This document shows, one piece after another, positions 14,601-29,191 of a stretch of DNA of 64,000 nt (positions are counted from its first letter, which is position 1; each line of letters starts with the position of its first letter). The notes beneath the pieces were generated by a model. It searched no databases. It was not told the DNA's origin and worked only from the letters and a program-made list of their open reading frames with translations. A program made the translations under genes and the position numbers. The DNA comes from Progne subis subis (taxonomy: Eukaryota > Chordata > Aves > Passeriformes > Hirundinidae): the NCBI GenBank assembly GCA_022316685.1, contig JAKJHU010000065.1:3094322-3158321 (forward strand). The letters run 5' to 3'.

Positions 14601-16038
14601 ATTATGTCACTGTGTTGCTCTTTCATTTTAATGGGAAAACTGCAATGGATTCAAACATAGCTCAGTTAAGCTTCAAGTCCAAATGTATGCTCACTGAGAG
14701 CAGGAGATGTTTAATTCTTCAGTTATAAGAGTTTCCTTGTTTGAGTTGACTGTCTTTAAAAGATTTATACACGCTTATTTTTGTTTAACCTAAGACATGT
14801 TTTGCTGTTAGTGAAATGGGTCTCCTGACTGTGACTCTTGAGCCACATATATAGTGGATATAGGTCAAATAAAGTTCTCATGACCGGGTTTCATTACACA
14901 GCTGATAACAGTGCTTTGCACTAGGAATACAGCTGGATAATCTGAATCCCTGGCTGGCAAGGGAAAGAGCCAGTTAAAATGATCAGATTGATTTATATGC
15001 CAGTTCCATGGATAAAGCAGATTCATTCAGAGAACACCTAGAGATGGAGTCATTTCCTATTTGGTAAACAAAATCAAGAGCCCATCTTCTGCCTCCCCAC
15101 TTTTGATATTCCAAGGTATATAAGGCTTGTGGCTCTCACCCATATAATTTTTTGGTTCAAATGTTTTTAGATTAAGGAATCCAGTCAGGTCTGGTATACA
15201 GTCTCACCCACCCTACAGCCCATCTCCTTTCTAACATTCTATAGTAGTTTTTGCTACACAACGGAAAGTACAGTGAGAAAAAGTATATCTTACACACAGT
15301 GTTCTTCAATCCCAGCTCAACTGATGAGATCAGGTCATGATAGATGAAGTGGGAATTCCAAATGTCATTCCTATTCCTTCTATTTGGCTGCTGACTTTCT
15401 TAGCTAAGTACACTGCGCAGAATTCAGCCCTCCATCAAAAGCTGCAGGTTTGTATTGGTGCCCTAAGTATTACTTCCCAAAGAAAAAGACATTTTCATTG
15501 CTTACAGTAAGTCAAAAAAGAAATCATTTTAGAATTCTCTACATAGGTAGCCTGATATTTCGTATAACTCCCATGTATTTCTAGCATTCAATCTCTCCAG
15601 AAACTTTTATGCCACTTCCCCCAAGGCTACAGTATTACAGTGTCTGACTCTGTTCCTGGGCAGTTTTCAGGGGGTGCCCTCACTGATGAAATGTCTGTTA
15701 ACAGGACAAAACTGTCCAAACTCCCAAAGTGTCAGTACAAGAGCGCAGAAGCCTTTCATGTGCTTATGGATCTACGTAAAGGCCACATGTAGACAGAACC
15801 TTCTCTCTGCTGCCTGACCCTGGAGAAAAGGATGCTGTGAAAAACATAAAATAAGGGTGGAATATCATTTTTTACACACATTCCTCAGCATCAACATGAC
15901 ATCTTCTAGAAGAAAAATCTGTAACATATTCATGGAATGAAATAACTACACATCCCACAAGTAACAAGTTTTACCCAGACATATTCCTGTTGCTTACAAA
16001 TTGCACGTATCTCTCCGTGAAAAACTAATCTAGAAAAT

Positions 16039-16040
<2 letters not shown>

Positions 16041-16073
<33 letters not shown>
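16041..16073. repeat. (AG)16 microsatellite
   Basis: An uninterrupted run of 33 bases of alternating A and G; (CT)n in the ERC2 sense direction. Confidence 0.98.
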
Positions 16074-16076
<3 letters not shown>

Positions 16077-17173
16077 CAAAGGGAACATAATTCCAGCTTT
16101 TTAATTCTTAGTTATAGTAGAAACCTTCTGGGACATTCTGCACATACCTCCAAAATAAAATAAAACAAAAAAACAGGTTGGGGGAAGTCCACACTAAACT
16201 ACATAATTTTCAACCACAGACATGTAGCATGAAAGAGTCTCTCTCCCTAACCTGTTTCAGTTGTTGACTGACCATGGGAAGGGAACACAAAAATAGCTGC
16301 ACTTGGATGCATTCAGGATACAGTCCTTGCTTTCCAAGTAGCACAAGGCTGCTCCAGCATTAAGAGGAACAAAATCTCTTTTTCCCTCCCTGCTATTGCT
16401 TTTCAAGAAGCTTTGTTTTCTGTTTCCTCCCCTATTACTCACAGGTTCCTATTGCCACAGTTTACTGTGGTAAAGCTGCTTTTCCAGTTTCTGTTTAATG
16501 AACTGAAGGTAAATCGTTGTTTAACAAATAGTAGAGTTCCAAGATGAAATACAAATCTAATGTAAATTCACATTTCTTCAACAAAGTACAGTTTTAGGAA
16601 ACTCCTCAACAGGGTAACTAATTTCAATCTTCTTTGAAGATGAAAATAACTTTGCCACCTGAAAGAATGTGAAGAACATACCAAATCTATAATTTTTCAA
16701 AAAACATTTGGTAGTTCAGCTGAGGATACTAAGTTGTTGCAGTCCACAAAGCCAACACAAAAAATAAAACTATCATGGAAGGGCACATATAGTCACCATA
16801 TTATCAGGTCTGAAAACTTTTTTTCCAGATAACACATTCACAATACAAGCAATAAAATTCTGGAAAACTAAGTTTTCAAAACTATCTTTAAGCTCAGCTG
16901 TTTTGAGCTGTAATATTTGGCTAAGGTTGCATGAGAAGTTTTCAAAACTGTAATTCAAAAATTGGCCGAACTCTAGCAAACTTCTCAAATACAAACCACA
17001 CCCTTTCTTTTCCTTTTTTAAATGACAACCTGAGTGTAACCAGGAAAATTTCTAGGCCAAAGGAAAGCTTAAAGCGTGATCAGTTTCGTAACCTTATAGA
17101 TGGGGCCACAAACATAACCTCTTAATAATGTGAAGAATAATATGTTTTTGATTTGACCATACAATGTAAGGAG

Positions 17174-17191
17174 AAAAAAAAAAAAAAAAAA
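17174..17191. repeat. A18 homopolymer
   Basis: Eighteen consecutive A followed by gggg. Confidence 0.97.
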
Positions 17192-18433
17192 GGGGATAGG
17201 AATTCAATAGTCTTAACTTCCCAAATCCCTTATGGTATGTTTATCATTTACCATATGTGTAGTGTCTGATGTGCATATAAAGACCATGGATTTGAGACAC
17301 TTCTCAGATCAGCAGCTTGAACATATCGTATCCCACAGCTTCGTGAGATCCAAATGAGATGCAGAACATGCACCATTTACTGCACAGGCGTGTCTGTATT
17401 CATGGAAAGTGGTATTTACATGGCCAGATTTAAGAGATACTTGTTAATAAGTGATAGAAAGAAATAAAACTATATCCTTTTCTTAAACCTTTCAGTGTTT
17501 TGGATGTCTTCATTACATCATTTCATAATCTGAAACACACACAAGGAAGGCTAAGTATCTAACATTATCATTTCCACTAAAAAATATTCCCAAAATGGAT
17601 ATGAAGACATCTTATCATTTCAGGTGCTACTTTTTTGTTCAAATTCTGCTGTGAAACAAAAATGAGAGAAAAAAGCCTCCAGAGTTCTCCCTTGTCATCT
17701 CCTTATGCATGGACAGTAAAAAGGCTTTTACTGGGTATAGAGATTCTTATCCATTAAGAGTCGGAAATTAAAAAAGCAGCTCTGGAAAAAATTGTAGAGA
17801 AACAAAGGGGGAAAATGAAAATCAGAGTTGTTGGCAGTTATGGAATGTATGGTTCATCCAAACCTTTTCTTTGGCTTTGGTTCACATCCCAAATGTTTCT
17901 TGGACTTCTGGGCTTGAGGAAAGCCAAAACTCAAAGTCAAACAATGCCAAATCCAACATTTTTGCAGGTTTAAGGTCAAAATCATGTAAACCCACAGAAT
18001 TCCTCCTACCATCATAAATCAGCCTGAGTTTGCCAAAATGTTCTTTTCTGCTCCACATAACCCTTTCCACTAAACTTTTCCCAGTAACATTTAAAAATTT
18101 AGCCATCAGTACTACATTTAGTAACATGATTACATAGCTTCATCTCATAATGGCTTCCTTATTCTGTAACAGTTGTCATTTTTAACTTTCTCTTATGGGG
18201 TTTGTTTTTAAATACTATCCAGTGTCCCAAGTTTGTAGGGAAGCACAACTAAAGAAGCAATCCTGTCTTCAAGTGGATGATGCTTTATTTCTTTAAACTA
18301 TTCACTCTTTTCCAGGGATTTTAAAAACATGACAAAATCTTAATGCATATTCTTATGAGACTTCTGAAAAATATAACAACCTGTAAACCTATGAGGAGAA
18401 ATGACTTAATTTTTCAGAAAAACACTTGGCTTC

Positions 18434-18458
18434 TTTACCAACACACTATGTTGGTAAA
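18434..18458. repeat. Perfect 10-base-arm hairpin
   Basis: TTTACCAACA, loop cacta, TGTTGGTAAA. Confidence 0.95.
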
Positions 18459-20454
18459 TTAGTTTGCCAGGTGCCCACTAATTCTACTTTTTAAAAAAAC
18501 AATTTCTCTTGATCTTTCCAATAAAGATATCAGACATGGAGGTAGTTTTCCAAAACTTATATGAAACACTTTTTAGAAAGAGATGTCACATTAGTCATCC
18601 TCCAGTTCTTAGGGAAGTGAGAAATTCACATATTTCACCTTTAATTTTCAAGATGGTTAGCATGAAAACTGCTTAGTACTGAGAGGAACTTGGCCTGACT
18701 ACAAGTTCACCCTATATTTAACGAGAGTTTGATCTTCGTGGTATCTTTCAACATGAATTATCCTCTGATCCTATGAAGACAACATCGTTAATTTCAGTAA
18801 CTGTTGTGCAGTGTCTTCTGCTGCCACCTCATTCTGAGACACACCTTCCAACATTTCACCTGTAGAAAGGAGTTCTAGAAGCTGAACCTACCCAAGTTCT
18901 TTTTCTGTGCACACCAGAACAAGAAATATCTCTCATTTTTTTGACCTCATGACCCCATTTTCTGAAAAGACTCTATATGCCTTGAGTATCTTTGGCTCTA
19001 GAGATTCTCTGGCTGGCTTCTGCCTTCTGACACATTTGAAAAATACCTGCCTGAGTACATTTCATTTTTTATTCCTTATTGTGCTTCATGCATTTCATGG
19101 TCTGCCTATTTGTGCTTTTTTTCTCTTTGATTCTGTTCTTTTCAACTAGACAAATATCAGTTTTGAGAAAGTTGGTTTTGGGTTTTTTGGGGTTTTTTTT
19201 GATCACTTCCTTTATCCTGCTGTTTAATTGTGCTGGTTTCCGTTCGGTCTTATTAAAGCAGTTTATGATAGGTGGTATCCATTTCCTGTGAGCCAATATA
19301 ATTTTCTTTAAATAGCCTTCATGATGCCTGTAAAGATTTTATTCCTTTGACTGTCTTTTTTAAACGCTTTTTGACGTGTAACAGCAATTTGGATGCTGAA
19401 TGTGACTAAGATTAAAAGTCTTAGAAAATGTATGCTCTCTTAAGCAGACTTCCGTTGGTTCATATTGCAAATATTAATCCTATGAAGTAGAGATACCTTC
19501 CAGAAACATACACACACTTCTTCACTAACAGAAATAGCCTACATTATTTGTAAAACTCATTCTAGATTCATACCATAGCTGACATATTCACTTTATGGAC
19601 TAGATTTTATTCATCTACATTAAAAAAGGTAGTGGAAAAGTTCTCTGTCTTCCTTGGGAATACATATTCAGCACTAAATATCTCAAATTTTCGTGCAAAT
19701 ACTGAGCTATTTTTCAGCATCCTAACATTCTGAAAAACATTTACTAGCTCGCTGAGTTTATTACTGATTACACTTTCCTTTAAAGCACAAATGCTATAGT
19801 TACATTCGGCCTGATTTACTGGCTTTCAATCACTACTTGAAACATCTGGCCACCTGCTTTATACTCGAGAACTAGTTTGGGGAACAATAAATTTGAAGGA
19901 AAAAAACCTAAGTAAACAGATGACAGAACAAAACACAAACCCTATCAGAAACACCAAGACCTTGAGAACCTTGCTAGATAACACAGGTTTATACTTGCTT
20001 TTTCTATATCCACGTTAGAAAGCAAATGAAAACAAATTGCCACTGCACATATGGTAAAACCTGTGGAGAAGAATTTAATACACGTGCAAAGAGATTTCTA
20101 GAATACCGATTAAAACTACTTATTCCTGTCTCAGAACTTTCATGTAGCAATACTAACCTGATGCCTCTTCATTTTAAAAGATAAGGATAATAAATATACC
20201 ACACAGAGATACTGAAATTAGTTAAAATGTTTTAACGGAATGATTGCTACTCAACTATTTTAAATTAAAACGCTGGTTTTAGGTAAAACGTTCCCCCTTT
20301 GATCTTGAACTTTTTGCTTTATATTTGAATGGTGTTTCCAACTGAGATAAAACTCAACAGTACAGGATATTTCTAGTAGGCTCTGCTTCGTTACAATACT
20401 AAGAGTGGAGAAGAGCAAAGGATGTACAGAGGCTCCAGAAAGTCTTAACTTTCA

Positions 20455-20476
20455 CCAATTTGCAGTTGCAAATTGG
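20455..20476. repeat. 22-base palindrome with paired octamer-like motifs
   Basis: CCAATTTGCA, two bases (GT), then TGCAAATTGG: perfect 10-base arms. Each arm carries ATTTGCA or TGCAAAT, seven bases of the POU octamer. Confidence 0.95.
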
Positions 20477-21761
20477 AATAGAGCATCTTAGAGCACCAAT
20501 AATTCACAAGCGAGCTTATGTTAGCCACCTAAGCATAAGTTATAATTCATATCCACCAGAATGGATTTAGGATACCTTCATCCAGGCATCTAGTTAATGT
20601 GTTCACAGCAAAGGTTTCTGTGCTGGAAGCTACTAGGTGATGTTTTATATGATAGCTTTCTAGTATTCTTGGGATACTTCACACTGAGGAAAAAAGAGAC
20701 AAAAGAGGAGCTCAAGTTACTAGTTATCCTGCCTGTAACACTAATTATTTTAGCGCTCATCTGTTTCATAAGAAAAAGGTTAACAAAGCCATCGTGTACA
20801 AAGGATCAAAGCCTGTGTTGAAAGCACAAAAGCCAAAAAGCAACCTCTAAGCAATCTTTTCTAATGTCTGTATTAAGAGAAATAATTATATTTGCTAGGA
20901 CTTGGCAGCCAAATGTTCTCATAAAAGAACACCCAGACAGGAAAACAAATTTTGACAAGCCTTACAGCTGACTGCAGAAGGACTTTCTCACAAATTACAA
21001 TTCCCATCAACAGATCAGATGTAAATGATGAATGACAATGGACTCTTTCCATTTTTACTTGAGATCTGCTTTCTCAATGACCTTTTAAGTTTATTTTTTG
21101 TCTGTACAGGGTTTTTCTAATTATTTTTTCTTCACGCGAGAAATCTTTGTCTGACCAAGCAATGGCAAAAATTGCATTAACTTTAGTAGAGCCAGGAATT
21201 CATCCCTTATGCAGGAAAACAAATCTTTTCTTCAAAATCAAGAGACTATAGCACTCATGTGACACAATGTTCACATTGTTATAATGTCCCTTTGAAGTTC
21301 AAAACAACAAAGAGGAGGAGGGGGATCACAAACACCTGGCTTTTATCTCTGTCATGACTTCTAGATGGCTAAATTATGGTAGTTGTCAATATGACAAAGG
21401 TATGTGACAGCTAAAGAGGAGGTGTAAAATGCTTCTTTCATTAGGCCAATATACAACTGTGAAAAGAAATGTAACTACCTGATGCCAAACAATATTGCTC
21501 AATAAAGCTTTACTGCACTAAAGAACAAATGCATTTGAAATGGCATTTCTAATTCATGCCACTAAAACACCATAGAAATGCAAAGAATAACTGAAAACAT
21601 AATTTTTAAAAAGGCAACGTGAAAAAAAATCTGTGTTCTGTGCATAGTTGTGGTTTTTCAGATTCAAAGTTAATATTTTTATAGTTCATCTACATCACAC
21701 TCATATTTTAAAGTAAGTTCATTTTTTTTCCCTGTTTACAATTATTAAAGGCATCATAGGA

Positions 21762-21834
21762 AGAAAAAAACAAAACAAAAACAAAACAAACAAAACAAAC
21801 AAACAAACAAAAAAAAAAAAAAAAAAAAAAAAAA
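21762..21834. repeat. (CAAA/CAAAA)n with poly(A)
   Basis: A compound A-rich low-complexity tract: irregular caaaa and caaa units followed by more than 20 A. Confidence 0.95.
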
Positions 21835-24800
21835 CCCCACCAAAAAATCACCACTGCATTAATACATTTATTTAGTGAAAACTTTGGGGTTTAACAATAC
21901 TCCAAATCTGTCAAGCTTTCTCCAAGGTATTTGTAGAGGAGTCTTTGACAGATGCGGAAAGCTAAACAGAGTTTCCCAAGGAAAAGGAGAAATGGAAAAA
22001 TATAAACAGAAGTCATGGATCAAAGAAATGTTTGTTAAGGACCCTTGCTGTAACTTGAAAGAAGAGCTTTCTACAAAATTTAATATACTGCACTCCAGTG
22101 TTTGTTTTTGAATTATCTGATTATCTTGCCACTTCTGCTTAAAAAGACAGCTGCCTCTAAACTGCAAAAATCAGTATTCTTCTATTTCTCATGTGCAGCT
22201 ATTATTCACCATCCTCTGAGAATCAAGAGACTACTAAATTGCAAAATAATTAATATGGTATGTGTTTTCCCTTGTCTTTCATGTCCTAAACACAAACTTT
22301 TGATCACTCACTTGACCAAAAACTGTATCAACTTCACCTGCACTAAATACCTCAATCAGTAACAATTCATTAGCAACATTTTTAGTATCACGAGTAAAAT
22401 ATTCTGAGTCAACAATTCAGACAAGCAAAGGGAATACTGGGGCAAAGTCTGTGCTACTTAATGGTTCCATCAACCAGCTGGGACACCTTGCATACAACCT
22501 TTATTTCTTATTCCTCAGTTTCATTCAGTATATAACTTACAAGTCTTTCTTTAGGATACTCTGAGACTTATTAATAAAGCACGTTTTGCCAAATTTGAAA
22601 GCTCTTAGCTTAACACCAATATTTTTTTCTATATATATTTTTTTACCTCACAATGAAATTTGGCCCTGGATTTTTCTACTGAAAGAGATTTTTGTCTCTC
22701 ACGTGAAAGCTTCTTGGAGCAAAGATGGGGTTACGATAAATAATAATTTCCTAGGTAGGACAAAACTATATATGAAGGTCCAGTCTGTACACAAGGGAAT
22801 CTGTAAGTTATAATGTATGAGGCTATTACAGAATCTCCCATAATGAGAGATGAGTATAAATCTGGCTTATTAACAACCAACCAAAAATATTCTACTTAGA
22901 CTTAATCAAGCAGAACTTTTGTTGCTGACCAGAAGTATTAGTAACAGATTTCAAAATGATCTATGGAGAGTGACAAACAGCAGCAGCAGCTCTCACTGGT
23001 ACTAACCTAGGTAAGAACAAAACCAAATTATGGAACCAGAGAGAAATCTGAGCTTGATGCAGACCACAAGAATGTTTTCGAAAACCTTTTTATATTTTCA
23101 TCCAGCCTATCAAGCTTTCTGCAAAAATGGTATAGCTCGTGGATAAGCTAGAAATATAAGGAAGTATATGGAGGGAGCTTGCACAGAATTTAGGAAATCA
23201 GTTGTACTTTTAGAACATATTTACTTTTTTTGCTTCTTTATATATAGGAAAACAGCTTTCACTTGCAATAACTGAAAATAAAAAATCTAGAGGTAACTTT
23301 TTTAAGCAATGTCTAAATTGGAAAAATCTATGCTAACACTATCTGCTATTACACTTCTTTTATATTAGAGGGTTAAATCTCCTTTATTCATCTTATATTA
23401 AAGGCAGCACAAATAGGGTCAGACATTTCATTGCAATTTCACTTTGTAGAATTTCAATCTAAATCAGTCCTTGTCACTGATTACAATTAATGTAATTTGG
23501 TGTTTAAATGCATAATTTAGTAACATATTAGATGAGCTATAACTCAATGTAAAGCCTAAAAATGAGCTATAGGCGGAATGCTATACTGGACAGTAATGTG
23601 CTGAAATACTTACATCTAATATAATGAGGTTATTGATGTAGAGTTGACATATAACTTGATTTGCAGATGCCCTACTGACTAACCTTTTGCAACTATATCT
23701 CAGTGTAAACCTGTGGTAATTATTGCTGGGTAGGGAGAGTTGGTTTAACTGAACTATTTCTTTTGATGCATGTGAATGCAATTGCCCCCTGGAGATTACA
23801 GGAGTCCTGCATGTGTGAGTTATTACATATTGAGGGGGAGGAAAAAAAAGTTGTATCACATTAATTTTTTTTCTGTTTCCTATTGTTGCAGTTTTGTTTT
23901 TTCCAACAACATTCCTTTCCAGAGCCTTGCCATATATGCCCTTTTCAACTAACAAAGGATATTAAAGCGTATAGTAGAAATAACTGATTTAAATTAAACA
24001 AAGTACTTGTCAATAGTTGCAGTTCACAGATTTCTAAAGAACTGCCAATCAGCAAGTCCAGGCTTTATTCCTGGGTAACTAAAGCCAGGGAATTAACATT
24101 ATATAGACAATCCTGAAAAACATTAAGTTTCTGACTTAACTGTAGAAACTGAGAAAGATGAGAAAGTCAGTATTCAGACTGATATGGGATGCCCTACAAG
24201 TCTTTGTAATAATGCAAAAAGTGTATTAAAAATTATACATAATATTCTATTATCCTGCGTACTTGCCCAAAACCCCCAAATTAAAAGATTGTGATACTTC
24301 TAGGAATAAAAGTTATGTTATTTTGTAATTACTCATATAATGGAATACACTAGTCAAAAGAAAGGATGTGGCAACTGCATAGAACAGTTTTGCTGATAAT
24401 GCTTTGCTCACTACAATTTTTGTTCATGTTACATGTGGTTAGATCAACACAGCACAGAACACTGTGGGACTTCTGTCAACCCACCACTTCTAACAACTCA
24501 CCAATTATGACAAAGAAAAAAGAAAAAGTTAAGAGGCTCTGATTCTAGTAGAAATTGATCTGCAAGTGAGATTTTCACGTATCGTCTACAGAGACATTTT
24601 ATAACAGGAGTGGTTTTGGCTTCTGGGGATTACACTGCACAATGAAAACAAATGTCAAAGTAAATCCCCCCAAAAAACCCACTTCTGGTATTGATCTTCA
24701 GACCTACCAATCAACCTTCCTGCCCTCTGCAGATTCTCAAATACCTTTCTTCATCTGAAACCCTTTAGAAATATTTTCTTCAACATAATCTTAAACTACT

Positions 24801-27790
24801 GGCTGAAGTTCAACACACGTTTCAGCAACACATATGGAATTTATCCACAGTGTAAGGAACCTCCTCAGGCCAAGCAAGGAAAATTCCTAACTGTCCATCC
24901 ATGTTTACAATCTGAATTTGTATTTATAGTATGTTGGAAATCTGAAGATAAGTACACTAGCTGTGTCCTCAATAGTCTTACATGTGTTTGAGCAGATTAT
25001 CCTGAGATTTGTACCTACACATTTCTAATCTGGTAATAGTTTTTTTAATACATTGTACTACAGCATCACAGATTTACTCTTTTTTTTTTTTTTCTATTGC
25101 CTCATCTCTACTCAAAGTTGTGCGGTTTTTATAGATTATCATTTACTGCAGAGAAGTCTCTTGTTAAATGTCTATTAAAAATTTATGTTCAGCTCCACAA
25201 AATTAAACCACTTCAAGAAAACAATTCCTGCCTTTCCCCTAGATATTTACAAGAGGAAAAAAAAGTTCCCTGAATTGTGTGAAGCTTATAATGTGCTCTA
25301 CATTTTGCTGAAAGCTGGTTATTTTTGAGCTTGTAGTTACTCCTACACTCAGTCTTGGAAAATCCACCTACAATTAGAGAAGCAGAGAAATGCCAAAGGA
25401 AGTAGCCATGAACACATCACTACTGCTCACAACTGTGCAATTTGCTAAGTTCTCTCCATTTTCTAGTATACAACTCTCACTTTATAAGGGTGAAACTTAA
25501 CTACATTAACACTAATTTTCTTACAAACTGACCAAATTTCAGCTTAACCACTCAAATACAAAATGTTGTAGTTCCCAAAGAAATTGTCATTTGAAACATA
25601 CATACAATAAGAGCATACAATATCTTATGCTAGTTTTAAGGCATTAAAATGAAGACAATGATGTAGATATATTAGAGAAAACTGGTATAAAATACATGGC
25701 TTTCACATTTCTTCATGTGTTCATTCATTAACTTAATAGACTACATAGAGGGAACTTAGACAAGAATATTTCAAAAATTGTTCACTTGCATTTGAAATCA
25801 ACTCCCTTGTTAGAAAGTATTTGCAACAGCTTAAACAAATATATCCATCCAGGAAAAAAAATAAAAAAGAAACTCAGCAATTTACTGGGAAACTTTGGAA
25901 ATAAAATTGTTCCCGAAATTATTTCTGTATGGGCTGCAATAGTAAAGAGGACATCTATAACACAAGACAATCAGAGTCTTGAACCTTAAATGTCAGATGC
26001 ATCATTACACTTCTGCTTTAATCATGGGAAAGTTTGGGTAAAATTAAGTTTTTTAACTCATTACAACCATAATAGAAATTAATCTCTATTCTGCATTTTC
26101 CCCAAGCAAGCCCATGGGTACTGTTAAGGGAGAGCTTAATTCTCACTGTCACTTACCCCACCTCCTGAATTTGTCACTGAACTGGCTCCAACAAACATCT
26201 TACACAAGGACTGAAGGACTTGGTGTAGCTGACCCTTATGGTCTTACACTTAGAAAAAAACCCGACTTTTATTTTGAAATATTCATATCTGATAGCAGAC
26301 ATCTTAGGGAGAAGGAAGACCTTCACAAGAATTGCAGGCCATATCTTAACCCCCCTCCTGGCTCTGAATGTGTTTCAAAAGTCTATCTACAATATATCTC
26401 ATCTGTGTGTTCTGATTGCTAAAATTATTAAGAAAGGAAAATCGAGAGGTCACCTCGATTCCCCTCATCCTCTGCCCACAACAGCATGAGAGGTACTCTG
26501 CAGTTCTACACATCAGAGTTCAGACCACAACTTACAATTCATATATGTGCATTGTAGAAACCACAGGAGTGGTGTAAACGGGTAAAATCCTTATTTTACC
26601 GCTGTCTTCCCCCCACCTCCAGTAAAAATTACCAGCCTTTTAAAGAAAGAAACATATCTAGAACCCTGAGAATTATTAAAGATGTCCAGAAAGATATAGG
26701 TCCACCTTAGGATGGATGCTTAAATTAGAATTAACTTTTAATATCATCACTCATGATTTTAAGCTCTTAAGAGGTTGTGTTTTGTCACTGCACATGAATT
26801 TCAGCAGTACTAATACAAAGCTGTGTGTTTATGCAATGAATTCTCTCCTGCCTTGTGTCAGCTCCATGCTCTAATGCCTGTCTGCCGAGCAGTCAGGACT
26901 GCTTCCTCTGGCTCTGCACTGATTACACAGCTCTGGTCATTTCTGTTTGCAACACTTCATCTCACTCCCTAGTTTCCTCTTTTTATTTATACTGTAGAAC
27001 CAAAACCTTTGAGAAAATGCAGTAGGAAATACACTGCATTAAGAGAAGTCATAGCAAATTCATAGTAATGTTAGATATGCTCCTTGTTTAGGCCATGCTA
27101 TTTTATAAGACTCAGAAATAATATACAGCAGTGTACAATGGCTTGGGTACATTTTGTATTTTTAGAGCTATTATAGAGTTGAAAATTATATGGTAGAGCA
27201 CACAGTGACAAATAAAGCAACAAATCCAGGGTTAAATTCATGCTGACTAGTTGTGAAACCTTTTGGGAGTTATTTTCAGTGATTAAGACATCACAGATAT
27301 TCACATGGCAAGAATCAGAAAGCAGTAATATTAACTAGCCAGGTTTTTTATCTCTTTTGACAGGACTTCCTCCTGATCATGTTTTATTCATTACCTAAGA
27401 CTAAATTTCCAGCCAGTACAGAGCTATTGGAAAACTGGAACTCTTGCCTTGCCTCACTACATCCCATGAAAAAGCATGACTGACAAGCTGAACTCAGTTT
27501 AAAAAGTGAGGTATTTACACCTAGAAAATGTACATGTGTACACAATCTGTTCCACAGTACTGCAGGCATAAACCATTGATCAAGCTGCCTGTATATGATA
27601 TTTGAAATCAATGAGAACTACACATTGTCTCACTCAAAAACAATTTTGTTAGTGAAATATCTCTTTTCCGCATGTGGATTTCCAGCCAAAGAAAACCCAA
27701 ACTACCTCAAAGAGAATTGTGACAAATCACCCAAACATTTAAAACATAAGAAGAGTCAAAAACTTGGCCAGCAGATGAACTGGAAAAAAA

Positions 27791-27806
27791 GGGGGGGGTG
27801 GGGGGG
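27791..27806. repeat. G8TG7 tract
   Basis: Eight G, one T, seven G on the plus strand (the ERC2 template strand), preceded by an A run. It is a candidate G-quadruplex in DNA and a C-rich tract in the pre-mRNA. Confidence 0.95.
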
Positions 27807-29163
27807 AAACACACAGAAGCTGCAGATCAGGACAGAATAGGGTATTAAACTTATTAACTGCTTTTCAGGTTCATCCCTGCACTTTTTTGTTTGTGACACA
27901 TATGCATTGGACAGTTTGCATAAAATTTCCACAAAGTGTTTCTAGACTTAGATCACTTACTGATACATTACATCTATCAAAAGCATAATGAGACAAAACT
28001 GTATATTTAATTCCCTTTGAAGCTGTGTTATGAGATATATGGGACTATTATCAGTGCACCCTCTTATGACTTACTCTAGAGAAACAAAGGCTTTGTTGTT
28101 GTTATTATAGCAGATTTGAAAATCAGAATCAAAACCAAATGCATTCAAGTTCCCAATGTTATGCAAATGTTTCCTTTCCCAATTCTACTGAGGTACCAGT
28201 GTTAATGTTCCACGTAAGAATCAAGAATTCATCTCATGGAATAAAAAAGCCTCACATCTCTAGCGTTTCAAGATCCTGTAAAGAGACTTGAAGAATTATG
28301 CACAAATCTATTACATGATATCTGTATTTTTCTTAGCTCATGTGTTTCTCTAAAAAGCTTATCATTTTTAAGACAGACCAAAAAAAGAGAAAAATTAAGG
28401 CATGTCAGATACACCATTCTAAAAAAATTCATGATAAAGTGCTCAAGGTCCAGCTCTCCTGCTGTGATGCTTTGGGTAATATATGACCATCATCTCTGGC
28501 AAGATTTGCACAGGTCTGCCCTTGATTTGTGTTAGGAAAAAACAGAAAACCTCACATCTATTCTTCATTCCCGGGAATTAATCTGGCTCCCTGATGTTTC
28601 CAATTTTACAGAGATCCAAAGAACCCCCCAAAACCACACCTGAAGCATCACTCACAATTACAGATGATAGCTGAGGGAGACCAAAGTGAATTCCCTCCCC
28701 AGGCATCCCAGAGCACTCTCCATCAGCAGTGGCCCTGGAGTGCTGCGAGATGGGGCCACCAGAGACTCCAACTTGCCCTTCAAGCACTGACCCTGGGACA
28801 TGAACCAGCTTTGAGAGGCTTTTACCTGAAAAGATTGTGAAAAGTGTCACCAACATGCATGGTGCTACAAGCCTCAGGAGCTATCACATACTATTGAAGC
28901 TTCCAAGAAACTTCTGAACCTCTTCAGAGCTGTCAGAAAGCAGAAGAACAGCTGATTGGGTACAGCTTCAACCCCTGTGTGAGCTGTACAGAAAAGGTGG
29001 CACTTAATCCCTTCACTTCGCCCTGAGCAGCCCCTGAATGGTCCGTGGACAGCCATACTCACTTTCCTATTTCATCTTTTCCACTACTGCTGCAAAAAGT
29101 TCTGAGACTTGGCTGGAGTAAATGTAATTTGACCAGTCTGACTGCTCTTCAATTCTCAGCTGA

Positions 29164-29191
29164 GCTTATCACAGCCAGCTTATCACAGCTA
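29164..29191. repeat. Two 14-base tandem units with GATA-type motif
   Basis: gcttatcacagcca is followed directly by gcttatcacagcta, a 14-base period with one mismatch. Each unit contains TTATC, the reverse complement of GATAA. Confidence 0.9.

Noticed and set aside
21762..21834. A-rich tract as the tail of a processed pseudogene
   Set aside because: The sequence before it shows no gene-like ORF or cDNA similarity and there is no target-site duplication. Low-complexity expansion is simpler.
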